In this document: piece by piece, positions 14,333 through 21,964 of the stretch | Layout: each line of letters opens with the position of its first letter | How positions within the stretch are numbered: position 1 is the stretch's first letter | IMG/VR virus record: IMGVR_UViG_3300037507_000968 | Location: 1 to 22,859 of that record | Direction: 5' to 3' (one strand) | DNA: 22,859 nt | Origin: a virus | The notes under the pieces: model-generated | The model's input: the letters and a program-made list of their open reading frames with translations, nothing else | The model's database searches: none | What the model was told of the DNA's origin: nothing | Program-made: the position numbers and the translations under genes

Positions 14333-14523
14333 GCGACAACCTAACGCGCGATGACTACGGCCGCGTGGTGAAGCTTTACACGGAAGCAGTATACAAGCTG
14401 CTGCATTACGAGGCGGCGCTACACACCATTGCTAACATGAGCCGCGATCAGTGCGAGGACGCGCACGCGATCGCCAGGCGCGCGCTGCAACGGGTAGACC
14501 GTGGCGCGGACAACACTCACTGA
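14329..14523 (+). CDS. Small helical hypothetical protein (64 aa)
   Basis: The protein reads MSDNLTRDDYGRVVKLYTEAVYKLLHYEAALHTIANM, then CEDAHAIARRALQRV. It is almost entirely helix-forming, like a short helical hairpin. GAGAGG lies before the ATG and the start overlaps the DUF3310 gene as ATGA. No family is recognised with confidence. Confidence 0.68.
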   Translation: MSDNLTRDDYGRVVKLYTEAVYKLLHYEAALHTIANMSRDQCEDAHAIARRALQRVDRGADNTH

Positions 14524-14704
14524 CTGGTGGGTCCGGCGCATGTGGCGCTGGATCGACGTGGCGCGCAAGGACGTGCGCCAAGGCAAGGGGCGGCGCTACA
14601 AGGCGCCGACCGCCTTGCAGCATGTGACCGCTCGATACAATCAACTAAAGGCCAATAAGCGTGACGTACTTACTCTTGACTATCGGCGCCGCCATCCTCG
14701 TTGA
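14501..14704 (+). CDS. Small basic hypothetical protein (67 aa), start uncertain
   Basis: From a GTG start the product reads MARTTLTDWWVRRMWRWIDVARKDVRQGKGRRYKAPTALQ and ends DYRRRHPR. It is Trp- and Arg-rich, as is the 43-residue protein upstream. The frame overlaps the previous gene by 23 bases and the Shine-Dalgarno is weak; an ATG at 14540 is an alternative start. Its 3' end overlaps a tiny frame that may also be translated, and it nearly meets the convergent primase-helicase gene. Function is unknown. Confidence 0.5.
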   Translation: MARTTLTDWWVRRMWRWIDVARKDVRQGKGRRYKAPTALQHVTARYNQLKANKRDVLTLDYRRRHPR

Positions 14705-14723
14705 CTGGCTACTTGACGACTGA
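14661..14723 (+). CDS. Possible 20-residue membrane micropeptide
   Basis: A GTG frame with AAGG nine bases upstream encodes MTYLLLTIGAAILVDWLLDD, a single hydrophobic helix ending in two Asp. It lies in another frame over the end of the preceding gene and overlaps the convergent primase-helicase stop by 15 bases. The clean transmembrane character and the ribosome-binding site make it better than a random frame, but length alone gives no statistical support. Confidence 0.35.
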   Translation: MTYLLLTIGAAILVDWLLDD

Positions 14724-17003
14724 CAATGCAGGCGCCTTGTCCTCGGCCATGTGCCGGAGCTCCGACTTCGTGAGGCTCGCAAACTGCGGATGGCAGAACA
14801 CATGCTTACGTGTCGGCCACTCGCGTGAGTGCAAGCGTCCACAATCGACCCACTCAGCCTCGCGTATCGCGTGCATGAGCGCCGGCGGTACGACCTTAAC
14901 GCCCGTGGGCGCAAGGCCTTGCAGCCGATCGCAGATGGCATAGAACGGTGAGGCGATCACGCCCTTGGCAAAGTCACCCTGCCGCGTGCGGATCATTTCG
15001 ACTAGGAACGACTCGGCCGTACTCATGGCCGACTCGATCATAATCATTTTAGCCTCAGTCATCGGCGGCGCAGCGCCGGGGTTGAACGCCGACACGTCAC
15101 GGGCATCAAGCCACGCGGCGACCGACTCAAACCCGCCGGACTTGTACCACGCCCAGATGTGCTCGGCGTCCTCGGGGCGCATGCGCTCGGCCTCAGACCA
15201 CACGACGAACCAGCGGCGATCGTCTCGCGGTAGGCTGATGGCCGCGCGCTCGTTTGAGAACGACAGTACGAACACACGATTAAGCGCGTCGTACGGGTGC
15301 ATGCCCTTACGGTTGACCGACAGTAGTTCAGGCGGCGCGGCGATCACGGGCTTCAAACTATTCTCAAGCGCGCGACGGTCTTTGGCCTCGGCCTGTCTGA
15401 GCTCGTTGATCACGATCACTTCAGACTCCAGCGCGTAGCCCCACTGCGAATTGAGTTCCTCGTTCTTGACGATCGCCACGTTAACGTGCGTATTGCCACC
15501 GATCGACCACAGGAACGGCGCCCAAAGCGTGTCCTTGCCGCTACCAGGACGACCGGCGTGCAGGACGGCGTGGTTGATCTTCTTCTCGGGGTGCTGGCGC
15601 TTGTAGGCCATCACGTTAAGCACATGCTCGCGCTCGATAGGGTCTGGGATCATGCGCTCGGCGTGCTGTAGCCAGATGGATACGTCGCCCTCGGCGGCGG
15701 TCGGGCGCGCGTCGCGCCAGCGGTTGCCGTAGACAAGGCCGTTGCGTGAGACAAGGATCGACTCGCCGGCGGCGAACGTGACGCCGACCAACGAGTGAGC
15801 GCCCATCGCCTGACGGTTCTCGTCAAAGCAGATGGAGGCTTCAATGTTGCGGTTTGAGCGGATGCTGCGGCATGGGATGTGACGGAACAACGCGTTAAAC
15901 GTCTGCCGGCTGATCTCGCGCCGATCAATCATGTCGAAGTAACTGTCATCGTCTTGGATGTAAGCAAAGCGTTCGTACCATTGCGATCGCTCGACGCGCC
16001 CGAGCTCGCGGCGCTCGACCTCCTCGATCACCTTGGCGGCTTCGTCTGGGAACTCAGTTGTGGGCGTAATTTTACTCAACGCGGCCTCCATCTTTTTTGC
16101 GAGCAGGTCATCGCGCAGACCATAGCCCGTCTTGGGGCCGCCCTCGGCCTCGACCCATCGCAAAAATTTCTCGCTATTCCAGTCACCACAGTGACCGTGG
16201 AAGCAGGTGTAGCTACGGGATACGGGATTGTAACGCCCGCCGGGGTCGCCCGTCGTGTGCGCCGCATGGTTAGGACACACTACGCCGTACCAGCCCTCGC
16301 CGTTGGCCTTATCGAGCAGCAGCCCGCGCTCGCGGACCCACTCTAGCACCGTGTCAAGGCCATCGTCCTCAAGGTATACGCCGCGTATATACGCCGTATC
16401 AACAGGACCGGGCGTGACGCCCAATGCTTGACAAATATGGGCCAGTGTGTACTCGCGCTCGGGGTGGAACTCGGTCAGGATGGAGGCGAAGTTGTGGCGC
16501 CCTTCCTTTAGGTTGATGCTGCCCTCGATGCGGAAGTTGCGCACCGGGTTGATCGCGCCGGGGTCGGTGTAACCGGCTTCAGCGATCGCTTTGATCGCCG
16601 CGCTGAACTCGCCCTTGGTCGGCTGGTCATCGAGGCCGAACGTGTAGCCCCACTGATAGTTGCCGGGGCTCGTCTCCATCTTCCACGTCGGCTCCAACGG
16701 CGGCACCTTGGACTTGGTGCCGACATCATCGAGCACCATGAACGCAACGCGCTCGCAGTTGGCCGCAGAGGCCGAGAGGCCATCGGCCATGCGATCGACG
16801 ATGAAGCAACCGGTGTTGGCGTACCACGCCCCTTGCGGGCGGCGCTGGTAACGGTCAAACAAGGCCGGCGGCCAGGTGTACTTCAGCGTGCCGTCGTTGT
16901 GTGCAAGCTGCTCGCCGTTACGCATGAGCGGCTTCTGACGGACGAACAGGATAACTTCCCCTTCTGGGGCGATGCTGTTAAGATAATCGGCGAATCTCAT
17001 CAT
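14709..17003 (-). CDS. Primase-helicase: AEP-type primase, zinc finger and SF3-like helicase
   Basis: The 764-residue protein probably primes and unwinds at the replication fork. The N-terminal primase looks RepB/archaeo-eukaryotic type: MVLDDVGTK (89-97) provides the paired Asp, and VRNFRIEGSINLK (154-166) resembles the conserved Arg/Asn/Lys motif. A zinc-finger-like region follows (Cys243, His246, Cys267, His269/271, Cys272). The helicase has Walker A GRPGSGKD (484-491) and Walker B-like EVIVINE (528-534), resembling the virulence-associated/DUF5906 phage helicases. GGAG lies about 8 bases before the first ATG. It is last in the leftward replication operon, behind the HNH gene. The fused form with family A polymerase would supply most fork functions. 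Confidence 0.85.
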   Translation of the reverse strand: MMRFADYLNSIAPEGEVILFVRQKPLMRNGEQLAHNDGTLKYTWPPALFDRYQRRPQGAWYANTGCFIVDRMADGLSASAANCERVAFMVLDDVGTKSKVPPLEPTWKMETSPGNYQWGYTFGLDDQPTKGEFSAAIKAIAEAGYTDPGAINPVRNFRIEGSINLKEGRHNFASILTEFHPEREYTLAHICQALGVTPGPVDTAYIRGVYLEDDGLDTVLEWVRERGLLLDKANGEGWYGVVCPNHAAHTTGDPGGRYNPVSRSYTCFHGHCGDWNSEKFLRWVEAEGGPKTGYGLRDDLLAKKMEAALSKITPTTEFPDEAAKVIEEVERRELGRVERSQWYERFAYIQDDDSYFDMIDRREISRQTFNALFRHIPCRSIRSNRNIEASICFDENRQAMGAHSLVGVTFAAGESILVSRNGLVYGNRWRDARPTAAEGDVSIWLQHAERMIPDPIEREHVLNVMAYKRQHPEKKINHAVLHAGRPGSGKDTLWAPFLWSIGGNTHVNVAIVKNEELNSQWGYALESEVIVINELRQAEAKDRRALENSLKPVIAAPPELLSVNRKGMHPYDALNRVFVLSFSNERAAISLPRDDRRWFVVWSEAERMRPEDAEHIWAWYKSGGFESVAAWLDARDVSAFNPGAAPPMTEAKMIMIESAMSTAESFLVEMIRTRQGDFAKGVIASPFYAICDRLQGLAPTGVKVVPPALMHAIREAEWVDCGRLHSREWPTRKHVFCHPQFASLTKSELRHMAEDKAPALSVVK

Positions 17004-17025
17004 GTGACTTCTCCAGTCCCCTATT

Positions 17026-17055
17026 AGCCCGGCCTAACCCGCCGGGCTTTTTTTT
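17026..17055 (+). terminator. Intrinsic terminator acting rightward
   Basis: AGCCCGGC pairs with GCCGGGCT over 8 bp with a 7-base loop, followed by seven further T residues on the plus strand. Read leftward the hairpin has no T-run, so it should not stop the leftward replication operon, whose primase ATG lies just beyond it. It would stop transcripts coming from the rightward block through the convergent, antisense primase gene. It is the best-formed terminator in the window. Confidence 0.7.
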
Positions 17056-17062
17056 AGCCCTA

Positions 17063-17578
17063 TCAAACATGCCGCCAGCACATTCGTTTACGAATTGCAG
17101 CTACATGATCCTTTGAAACTTGGTACATTTTTGCAAGCTCCGTACTAGTGCGGTTGCTTGATCGAATATGCGCCACCGCGTCTTCATCCAATTTAGCGCG
17201 CGGATGACTAGCACCAAACCGTTGCCGACCATGACGTTTAGTATCTGCCACATTGTCGGCAGGAGTTCCGTAACGCAAATTGCTATAATGATTGTTTGCT
17301 TTGTCGCCATCGCTATGTAAAACGTGTAAGCCTATAGGGCACTCACCAATAAATGCCCGCGCGACTAAACGGTGTACAGCAATTTGCGGCCGGTTAACGC
17401 CATCCGTCAAAGTTACACAAAAATATCCGTTATTTTTTCTGACCGGGGCTAATGCGCGACCTTTACGGACAGCGGTTTTTCCGCTTTTGGCGCCAACAGT
17501 CATATCTTTAGACCGAATATCACCAAATTCGCTGATTTTGTATCGCGTTTCCCAACCAGGTATACCGACCCATTTCAT
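17063..17578 (-). CDS. HNH homing endonuclease (NUMOD4 + HNH_3 type)
   Basis: The 171-residue selfish nuclease begins with a NUMOD4-like DNA-binding module (WVGIPGWETRYKISEFGDIRS, about 3-23). The HNH_3 core is VHRLVARAFIG (68-78) and HVLHSDGDKANNHYSNLRYGTPADNV (85-110), with His69, His88 and Asn96/Asn100 as expected active-site or metal ligands. The C-terminus (144-171, TSTELAKMYQVSKDHVAAIR) looks like a helix-turn-helix. Its ATG overlaps the polymerase stop as ATGA, so it is a free-standing gene fitted neatly behind the polymerase. The local sequence is more AT-rich than the polymerase core. It probably cuts polymerase or flanking DNA in related phages lacking it. Confidence 0.88.
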   Translation of the reverse strand: MKWVGIPGWETRYKISEFGDIRSKDMTVGAKSGKTAVRKGRALAPVRKNNGYFCVTLTDGVNRPQIAVHRLVARAFIGECPIGLHVLHSDGDKANNHYSNLRYGTPADNVADTKRHGRQRFGASHPRAKLDEDAVAHIRSSNRTSTELAKMYQVSKDHVAAIRKRMCWRHV

Positions 17579-19533
17579 TTTCCGTAACGCTCCATAATTT
17601 TACATTCAGCTCGAAGCGGAAACCCCTGCGCCCAATCCGGCGAAGTTTGCATAATCGCCATTAAACGCTCTTTTGTACGTTCCGCTTCACTTATGGAACA
17701 TTCTATCACTATCTCGTCATGTACTGTAAGGATAATAACATGCCCTTCAGCGTCTAACTCACGCAGACTGTGCCGCAGCAAATCATTGGCGGTGGCCTGT
17801 GTGATGTTCTCGCAAGCCAAGCCTTTCCACAGTCGCGCACGCGGCCATTCAGTCGCATCTTGCGCGGGCTTCCAAGCAGCTTTGAGATAACTCACACCGT
17901 CCGACTCCAGACGGGCGAACGGATAACATAGCACGCGGCCCGAGGGCAGGGCGTACCATAAATGCTGACCGTCGTACATGTACGCCACGCGGCCAGCTTT
18001 GAACTCAGTGTTGACATTTCGCATGGCGCGGGTGTAGGCGTCTTCTAATCTTTGCCAGTAGCGCACCGCCCACGGGTTCGCACGACGCCAGCGGTCAACA
18101 ATACGCTGCGCCTCGGCCTCGCTCATGTTGACGCCATACGCGCGGCCCATCGCGCTGAACGCACCGACGCCGCCGGCAAAGCCTAGTGAAAGGATAGCGA
18201 CCTTGCCGATCTGGCGCTGCTCGTCGTTGACCTCGGTAGGCCCGACGCCGTAGATGCCAGCGGCCTCACGCTTGTAGATGTCACCGCCGGTGCGGAAGAT
18301 TTCAAGGACAGGCTCGGCGAGCGGGTCGGCTGAGAGCCACGCGGTCGCGCGGGCTTCGATCGCCGCCCAATCGGCCACGACGAACGCGTTGCCTTTAGCC
18401 GGGATCAGCGCCGGGCGTAGCATGGACTTGAGCACGTCCGTGACGCGGATTCCGTATCGCGGAACGATCGCATGCCCGCGCACAAGCGCCTGGCGTACGG
18501 CCTCGGGCTCCTTGTGGCACTTGCGGGTGAAGTTGTGGACCTGCGCGCCGTAGCTCGACGCGCGGCCTGTGGCGCTGCCGCCTGCAAAGATAAACGCACC
18601 GCGCACGCGGGCGTCCTCGACATCGGCGAGTTGCTTCAAGCGGTTGAACTTAGCGACGGACGAGGCCCACAGGTCATCCGCACACTGCACGACATCGGCC
18701 ACGTCGGGCGGCACTTCGTCGGCGTTGTCCATAGCGAGCAGGTTGGCCCGCACGGTCTTGTCAATGCTGTACTTCTTCTCACCGTCCTTGTAGACGGTCA
18801 TCAGCTTCTTAGCCTCGGGGCCGACGCGCTCCAGCACCCACTCGCGCATTTTGGGCGAGCGAACGGTCTGTATCACACCTAGTGTGACCTCTGAGACGAT
18901 CTTCTCAATCTCTTGCAGTTCGTCCTCGGCGTAGCGCACGGCGGCCTCGCAAAGCGGCACGTCTACCCTGACACCCGCGTCGTTGATCCGCTCGTTGACG
19001 TGGTAATCGGCAAGCTCGGTGTCTGACAGGTCGCGCATCGCCTTGCTGATCTCGCGCATGGCGCGCACGTCCTGCTCGCAGTAGGCAATCATCTCGGCCA
19101 TCAGCGCAGGGTCGTTGTTGAACGTCCCATCCGCGCGAGGGATGGAGAGTTGACGGATCAACTGCGAGCCGCGATGGTCCTTCTTCATCTTAGACGAGAG
19201 CGCACGGCCAATATCCTCAAGGCTACCGGGTAGACAGTTGGCCCGTGCCTGTGCGGCCGTGCAGTAAAACTGTGTCAAGTCGAAGTTGATCTGACACACG
19301 TACCAAAAGATGAGCCGCTCAAACGCAGCGTTGTGTGCGCGTATCTGACCCTTGAAGTTGGCCACGCGCTCGGGGAACGGATACTTGGGCAACCACGTTG
19401 CCACCTCGCCGTCATCGAACGCGTAGGACATGCAAAGCACCTCGGTGCTCAAGTCTTGCGCGTAGTTGTACGCACCGGCTGACGGCAGGTCGCACCGGCT
19501 ACGGGTTTCAAAGTCTATCCAAAGTATTGCCAT
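17575..19533 (-). CDS. Family A DNA polymerase with 3'-5' exonuclease
   Basis: The 652-residue replicative polymerase has an N-terminal DEDD exonuclease: WIDFET with Asp7/Glu9, and YCEQDVRAM with Asp155. The palm and fingers show motif A VVADWAAIEARA (Asp388), motif B RQIGKVAILSLGFAGG (Arg440, Lys444) and motif C TVHDEIVIE (Asp606). There is no 5'-3' exonuclease domain, as usual for phage enzymes. The frame runs 18 codons further upstream, but MAILWIDFET matches the typical family start. The Shine-Dalgarno is weak, and a 19-base overlap with the methyltransferase gene suggests coupling. Confidence 0.95.
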   Translation of the reverse strand: MAILWIDFETRSRCDLPSAGAYNYAQDLSTEVLCMSYAFDDGEVATWLPKYPFPERVANFKGQIRAHNAAFERLIFWYVCQINFDLTQFYCTAAQARANCLPGSLEDIGRALSSKMKKDHRGSQLIRQLSIPRADGTFNNDPALMAEMIAYCEQDVRAMREISKAMRDLSDTELADYHVNERINDAGVRVDVPLCEAAVRYAEDELQEIEKIVSEVTLGVIQTVRSPKMREWVLERVGPEAKKLMTVYKDGEKKYSIDKTVRANLLAMDNADEVPPDVADVVQCADDLWASSVAKFNRLKQLADVEDARVRGAFIFAGGSATGRASSYGAQVHNFTRKCHKEPEAVRQALVRGHAIVPRYGIRVTDVLKSMLRPALIPAKGNAFVVADWAAIEARATAWLSADPLAEPVLEIFRTGGDIYKREAAGIYGVGPTEVNDEQRQIGKVAILSLGFAGGVGAFSAMGRAYGVNMSEAEAQRIVDRWRRANPWAVRYWQRLEDAYTRAMRNVNTEFKAGRVAYMYDGQHLWYALPSGRVLCYPFARLESDGVSYLKAAWKPAQDATEWPRARLWKGLACENITQATANDLLRHSLRELDAEGHVIILTVHDEIVIECSISEAERTKERLMAIMQTSPDWAQGFPLRAECKIMERYGK

Positions 19534-20093
19534 TGCTCTGCCATCGCTTCCGCTATTCCAGTGTACGTAACGCTGCGCAGTTTCCATCTATCAGGAGACG
19601 GCGGCAGTTTGTGAACCCGCGCTTCTCGACCCTCTACAATGTTTGTCGGCTTTAATTTCGGTAGATTCTTTAGCCAGAGACACGTTGCCTTTGTTTCTCC
19701 GTGTCCAAACTGCCAAGGCTGAATGACCTGATCCGGCTTTCGGATGCGCGAAGAAATAATGCTAACCGGATTTTCCAACGCAATACGCGGGATAGGTGCA
19801 TCCAAAAGAAAACGTACAAACTCTAAGGCTTCCGCTTGCTCGGCTTGCTTGTTTTTAAACCATCGAGCTCCGCTTACGGCAAGGTGAGTGCACGGTGGAT
19901 GTGCAATCATTAAGTCCCACGGCAAGATTGCCCATGGCTTGCCTCTGCCTAAGACATTTCGCACGTCGTCTTGATAGTGGTACTCGCTACCGTCATCAGC
20001 GGGCAACAAGTCGCATGACCACGCGTCATGCCCGCGCTTGCGAAAAGCATCGCGTACCACACCAGAAAATTCGCAGGCTACTAATACACGCAT
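19515..20093 (-). CDS. Small cytosine-C5-methyltransferase-like protein
   Basis: The 192-residue protein starts VLVACEFSGVVRDAFRKRGHDAWSCDLLP, a Rossmann SAM-binding motif I region with Asp28. It then has MIAHPPCTHLAVSG (63-75), whose Pro-Pro-Cys resembles the catalytic motif IV of C5 methyltransferases, and ALENP (105-109) in the place of motif VI ENV. The segment QFGHGETKATCLWLKNLP is typical of a phage-borne group of these proteins. It is much shorter than standard enzymes and shows no clear target-recognition domain. It could protect phage DNA or make a modified base; which is unknown. Local composition is more AT-rich than the polymerase. It overlaps the polymerase gene. Confidence 0.75.
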   Translation of the reverse strand: MRVLVACEFSGVVRDAFRKRGHDAWSCDLLPADDGSEYHYQDDVRNVLGRGKPWAILPWDLMIAHPPCTHLAVSGARWFKNKQAEQAEALEFVRFLLDAPIPRIALENPVSIISSRIRKPDQVIQPWQFGHGETKATCLWLKNLPKLKPTNIVEGREARVHKLPPSPDRWKLRSVTYTGIAEAMAEQWQYFG

Positions 20094-20102
20094 TGAAGAA
20101 TC

Positions 20103-20122
20103 GGGGGCCGTTGCCGACCCCC
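20103..20122 (-). promoter_or_regulatory. Intercistronic GNRA-loop hairpin ahead of the methyltransferase-like gene
   Basis: On the leftward transcript GGGGGUCG pairs with CGGCCCCC (one U-G wobble) around a GCAA tetraloop. A good Shine-Dalgarno, AAGGGAG, lies just upstream and the ATG 9 bases downstream. The 29-base linear gap shrinks to about 10 when the hairpin folds, so the stem may place the ribosome-binding site correctly. A weak terminator is less likely because the following bases GATTCTTCA contain few consecutive T. Confidence 0.55.
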
Positions 20123-20128
20123 GCTCCC

Positions 20129-20770
20129 TTACGCAGCGCGTCGCCGACGAGCCGAAGCGGCCGGTGGGGGCTCATCGCCCTCCGGTGCTGACGGACCCTC
20201 GCCATCCATGGACACCCAATCGACGATCTCAAAGACCGGCGTGTAGATGCGGCCATAGGACTTGTGCTGGTAGTGCTCCTTCTTCAGAACCACGACCGGC
20301 ACCGGCTTGCTCTGGTCACGCTCGACCTGGGCTGCGATGGCCGCCGCCAAGGCCTGCACGGCACGCTTGCCGCCCACCGACGTGGTGCTGTAACGAGCCT
20401 CAAGGCCCGCGTCCTCACCCGTGATGCACTTCAAGCTCATGCCGACTTGCGTTTCCCAACCCTTCTTGCTCTGCGGGGGAGCCGGTTCAAGTTCCGGCAA
20501 CGGCTGTGACACCGACACCATCTTCTCGCCAAGCACCTCGCCGTCGCCCCAAGCAATGAAGCCGTGAACGAACGAGAAAGGATTAACTGCCCACTTGCTG
20601 TTTTCCTCAGCCTCGGTTTGATCCGCGCCAAAGACCCAGTGACCCGTCTTATCCATCTTGAGGATCGCCGACCCGACCGGGCCGACCTCCACTTCGATGT
20701 TACGCAGGGCGGTGGACAGGGAAGACACAGCGGGAAGACCCGCCTTACTGAACGCAGTGATATTGGACAT
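20129..20770 (-). CDS. Replication-module protein, probable DNA-binding (213 aa)
   Basis: The protein begins MSNITAFSKAGLPAVSSLSTALRNIEVEVGPVG and has conserved-looking blocks GHWVFGADQTE, WAVNPFSFVHGFIAWGDGEVLGE and KEHYQHKSYGRIYTPVFEIVDWVSM. The C-terminus is a flexible Pro/Ala and Arg-rich tail. Aromatic beta-strand blocks and the tail recall single-stranded DNA-binding proteins, and it lies between Cas4-like nuclease and polymerase genes, where such a protein is expected. I cannot name the family, so the role is inferred from position. A strong AAGGAG lies 8 bases before the ATG. Confidence 0.7.
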   Translation of the reverse strand: MSNITAFSKAGLPAVSSLSTALRNIEVEVGPVGSAILKMDKTGHWVFGADQTEAEENSKWAVNPFSFVHGFIAWGDGEVLGEKMVSVSQPLPELEPAPPQSKKGWETQVGMSLKCITGEDAGLEARYSTTSVGGKRAVQALAAAIAAQVERDQSKPVPVVVLKKEHYQHKSYGRIYTPVFEIVDWVSMDGEGPSAPEGDEPPPAASARRRRAA

Positions 20771-20781
20771 TACTCTACTCC

Positions 20782-21906
20782 TTACACTAGTTTAGAAAGG
20801 GCCGCAGTTAACTGCTGCCCGATTTGCAACACGGCGGGCCGGGGATCGCTCTCCGGCGCCAACGTGGTGCCCGATGAGACGGAGATAATCTGATCGTCCG
20901 GCATGGGGAGCTTCAGCTTCTTCAGCTTCTTCTCCGCCTGTGCTGGCGAGATCAAATACGTCTCCATCACGTCAGTCATTGACAGGTGCTGCAAGAGCGC
21001 CTGTTTCGCTGATTCTTCGTCCTTCCATTGACGCGTCGCGCGTTTCTGGACGAGCTTATAGCCCGGTACAGGATTGCCCGACTCTAACACTTGCAGCGCA
21101 AGCGCACGCAAGTCGCTGATCCAATCTTCAAGCACGTCCGCACGCTGGAGCATGTCACCAAGTTGCGTGACATCTAGCTCCTTAATCTGCGTCTGCGTCG
21201 CGCGATCGACCGCACCCGTCATCAGCGGGCAAATAGGCTTGGCTGCACACCAGCGGCAGTGATCGCCGATCTTGAGCGGCGCGTCGGGCTTGGCCGACTG
21301 TTTAACGGCATACGTTAACTCGCGCTCAAACTGTCGCACGCGATCAAACGATGTCACCCAACGCTTGATCTTCGGCGGCTGGACGATGATGCACTCGATT
21401 TCTTTGGCGTCCTTGAAGACCCATTCCAGCGCCGGCGTGCGGATCGCCGCAGCCGTATAGAATAGTAACTGAGAGTTTTCTTCAGCTTCGACGGCCACGC
21501 CGTCACCAAATTTCCAATCAAGTATGATAGCGCGATCGCCAATGCGACCGATAAGATCACAAGAACCAAAAACACCCGGAATAAGATCACCGAAACTGAC
21601 GGTTTGTTCGACTGCGAATTCAAGCTGTGCGTCTGGGTCGATTTCATTGATGGCGTCCAGTGCAGGGCGAACCTTCTCGTCGATCAGCTCGCCGGTGAGT
21701 TTGATGCCGTTGTACTCCATGTCGAGCACATGGCGGAGTTCCTTGTCGCTGCCAAGCATCTCGGCCATGACGTTATGCAGCAGCGTGCCTTCGTCGGCGT
21801 ACTTGCTGCTTGGCTTAGGCGGGACTTTTTGGCAGAGCGCGACACTGCCGGGGCAGTTGATCACGCGTTTGGCGGTGGACCCGCCAACGATATTGCTATG
21901 ACTCAT
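20782..21906 (-). CDS. Cas4/RecB-like nuclease (DUF2800-type), iron-sulfur protein
   Basis: The 374-residue protein has PD-(D/E)XK nuclease signatures: DEGTLLHNVMAE with His44, GSCDLIG with Asp117, ILDWKFG with Asp130 and Lys132, and SQLLFYT with Gln146/Tyr150. Four Cys (one early at 18 in INCPG, three late at 217, 220 and 226 in HCRWCAAKPICP) match the split 4Fe-4S cluster arrangement of Cas4 and AddB proteins. It likely processes DNA ends during replication or recombination. It is first in the leftward replication operon, with AAGGAG about 9 bases before the ATG and a consensus -35 promoter upstream. Confidence 0.88.
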   Translation of the reverse strand: MSHSNIVGGSTAKRVINCPGSVALCQKVPPKPSSKYADEGTLLHNVMAEMLGSDKELRHVLDMEYNGIKLTGELIDEKVRPALDAINEIDPDAQLEFAVEQTVSFGDLIPGVFGSCDLIGRIGDRAIILDWKFGDGVAVEAEENSQLLFYTAAAIRTPALEWVFKDAKEIECIIVQPPKIKRWVTSFDRVRQFERELTYAVKQSAKPDAPLKIGDHCRWCAAKPICPLMTGAVDRATQTQIKELDVTQLGDMLQRADVLEDWISDLRALALQVLESGNPVPGYKLVQKRATRQWKDEESAKQALLQHLSMTDVMETYLISPAQAEKKLKKLKLPMPDDQIISVSSGTTLAPESDPRPAVLQIGQQLTAALSKLV

Positions 21907-21935
21907 CGAGGACTCTCCTTTACTGTGTTTGCGCT

Positions 21936-21964
21936 AGCCTAGAGCCGGCTGATTTACTTGTCAA
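21936..21964 (-). promoter_or_regulatory. Leftward promoter of the replication operon
   Basis: Reading leftward there is consensus TTGACA, a 17-base spacer and TAGGCT, with a start about 22 bases before the nuclease ATG. The -10 is imperfect but the -35 and spacing are ideal. It shares its -35 bases with the opposing rightward promoter. Confidence 0.55.

Noticed and set aside
17056-17060. Second hairpin GGGCT/AGCCC around the T-run acting leftward
   Set aside because: The stem is only 5 bp with a loop of A residues and no T-run follows leftward; it is a by-product of the rightward terminator.
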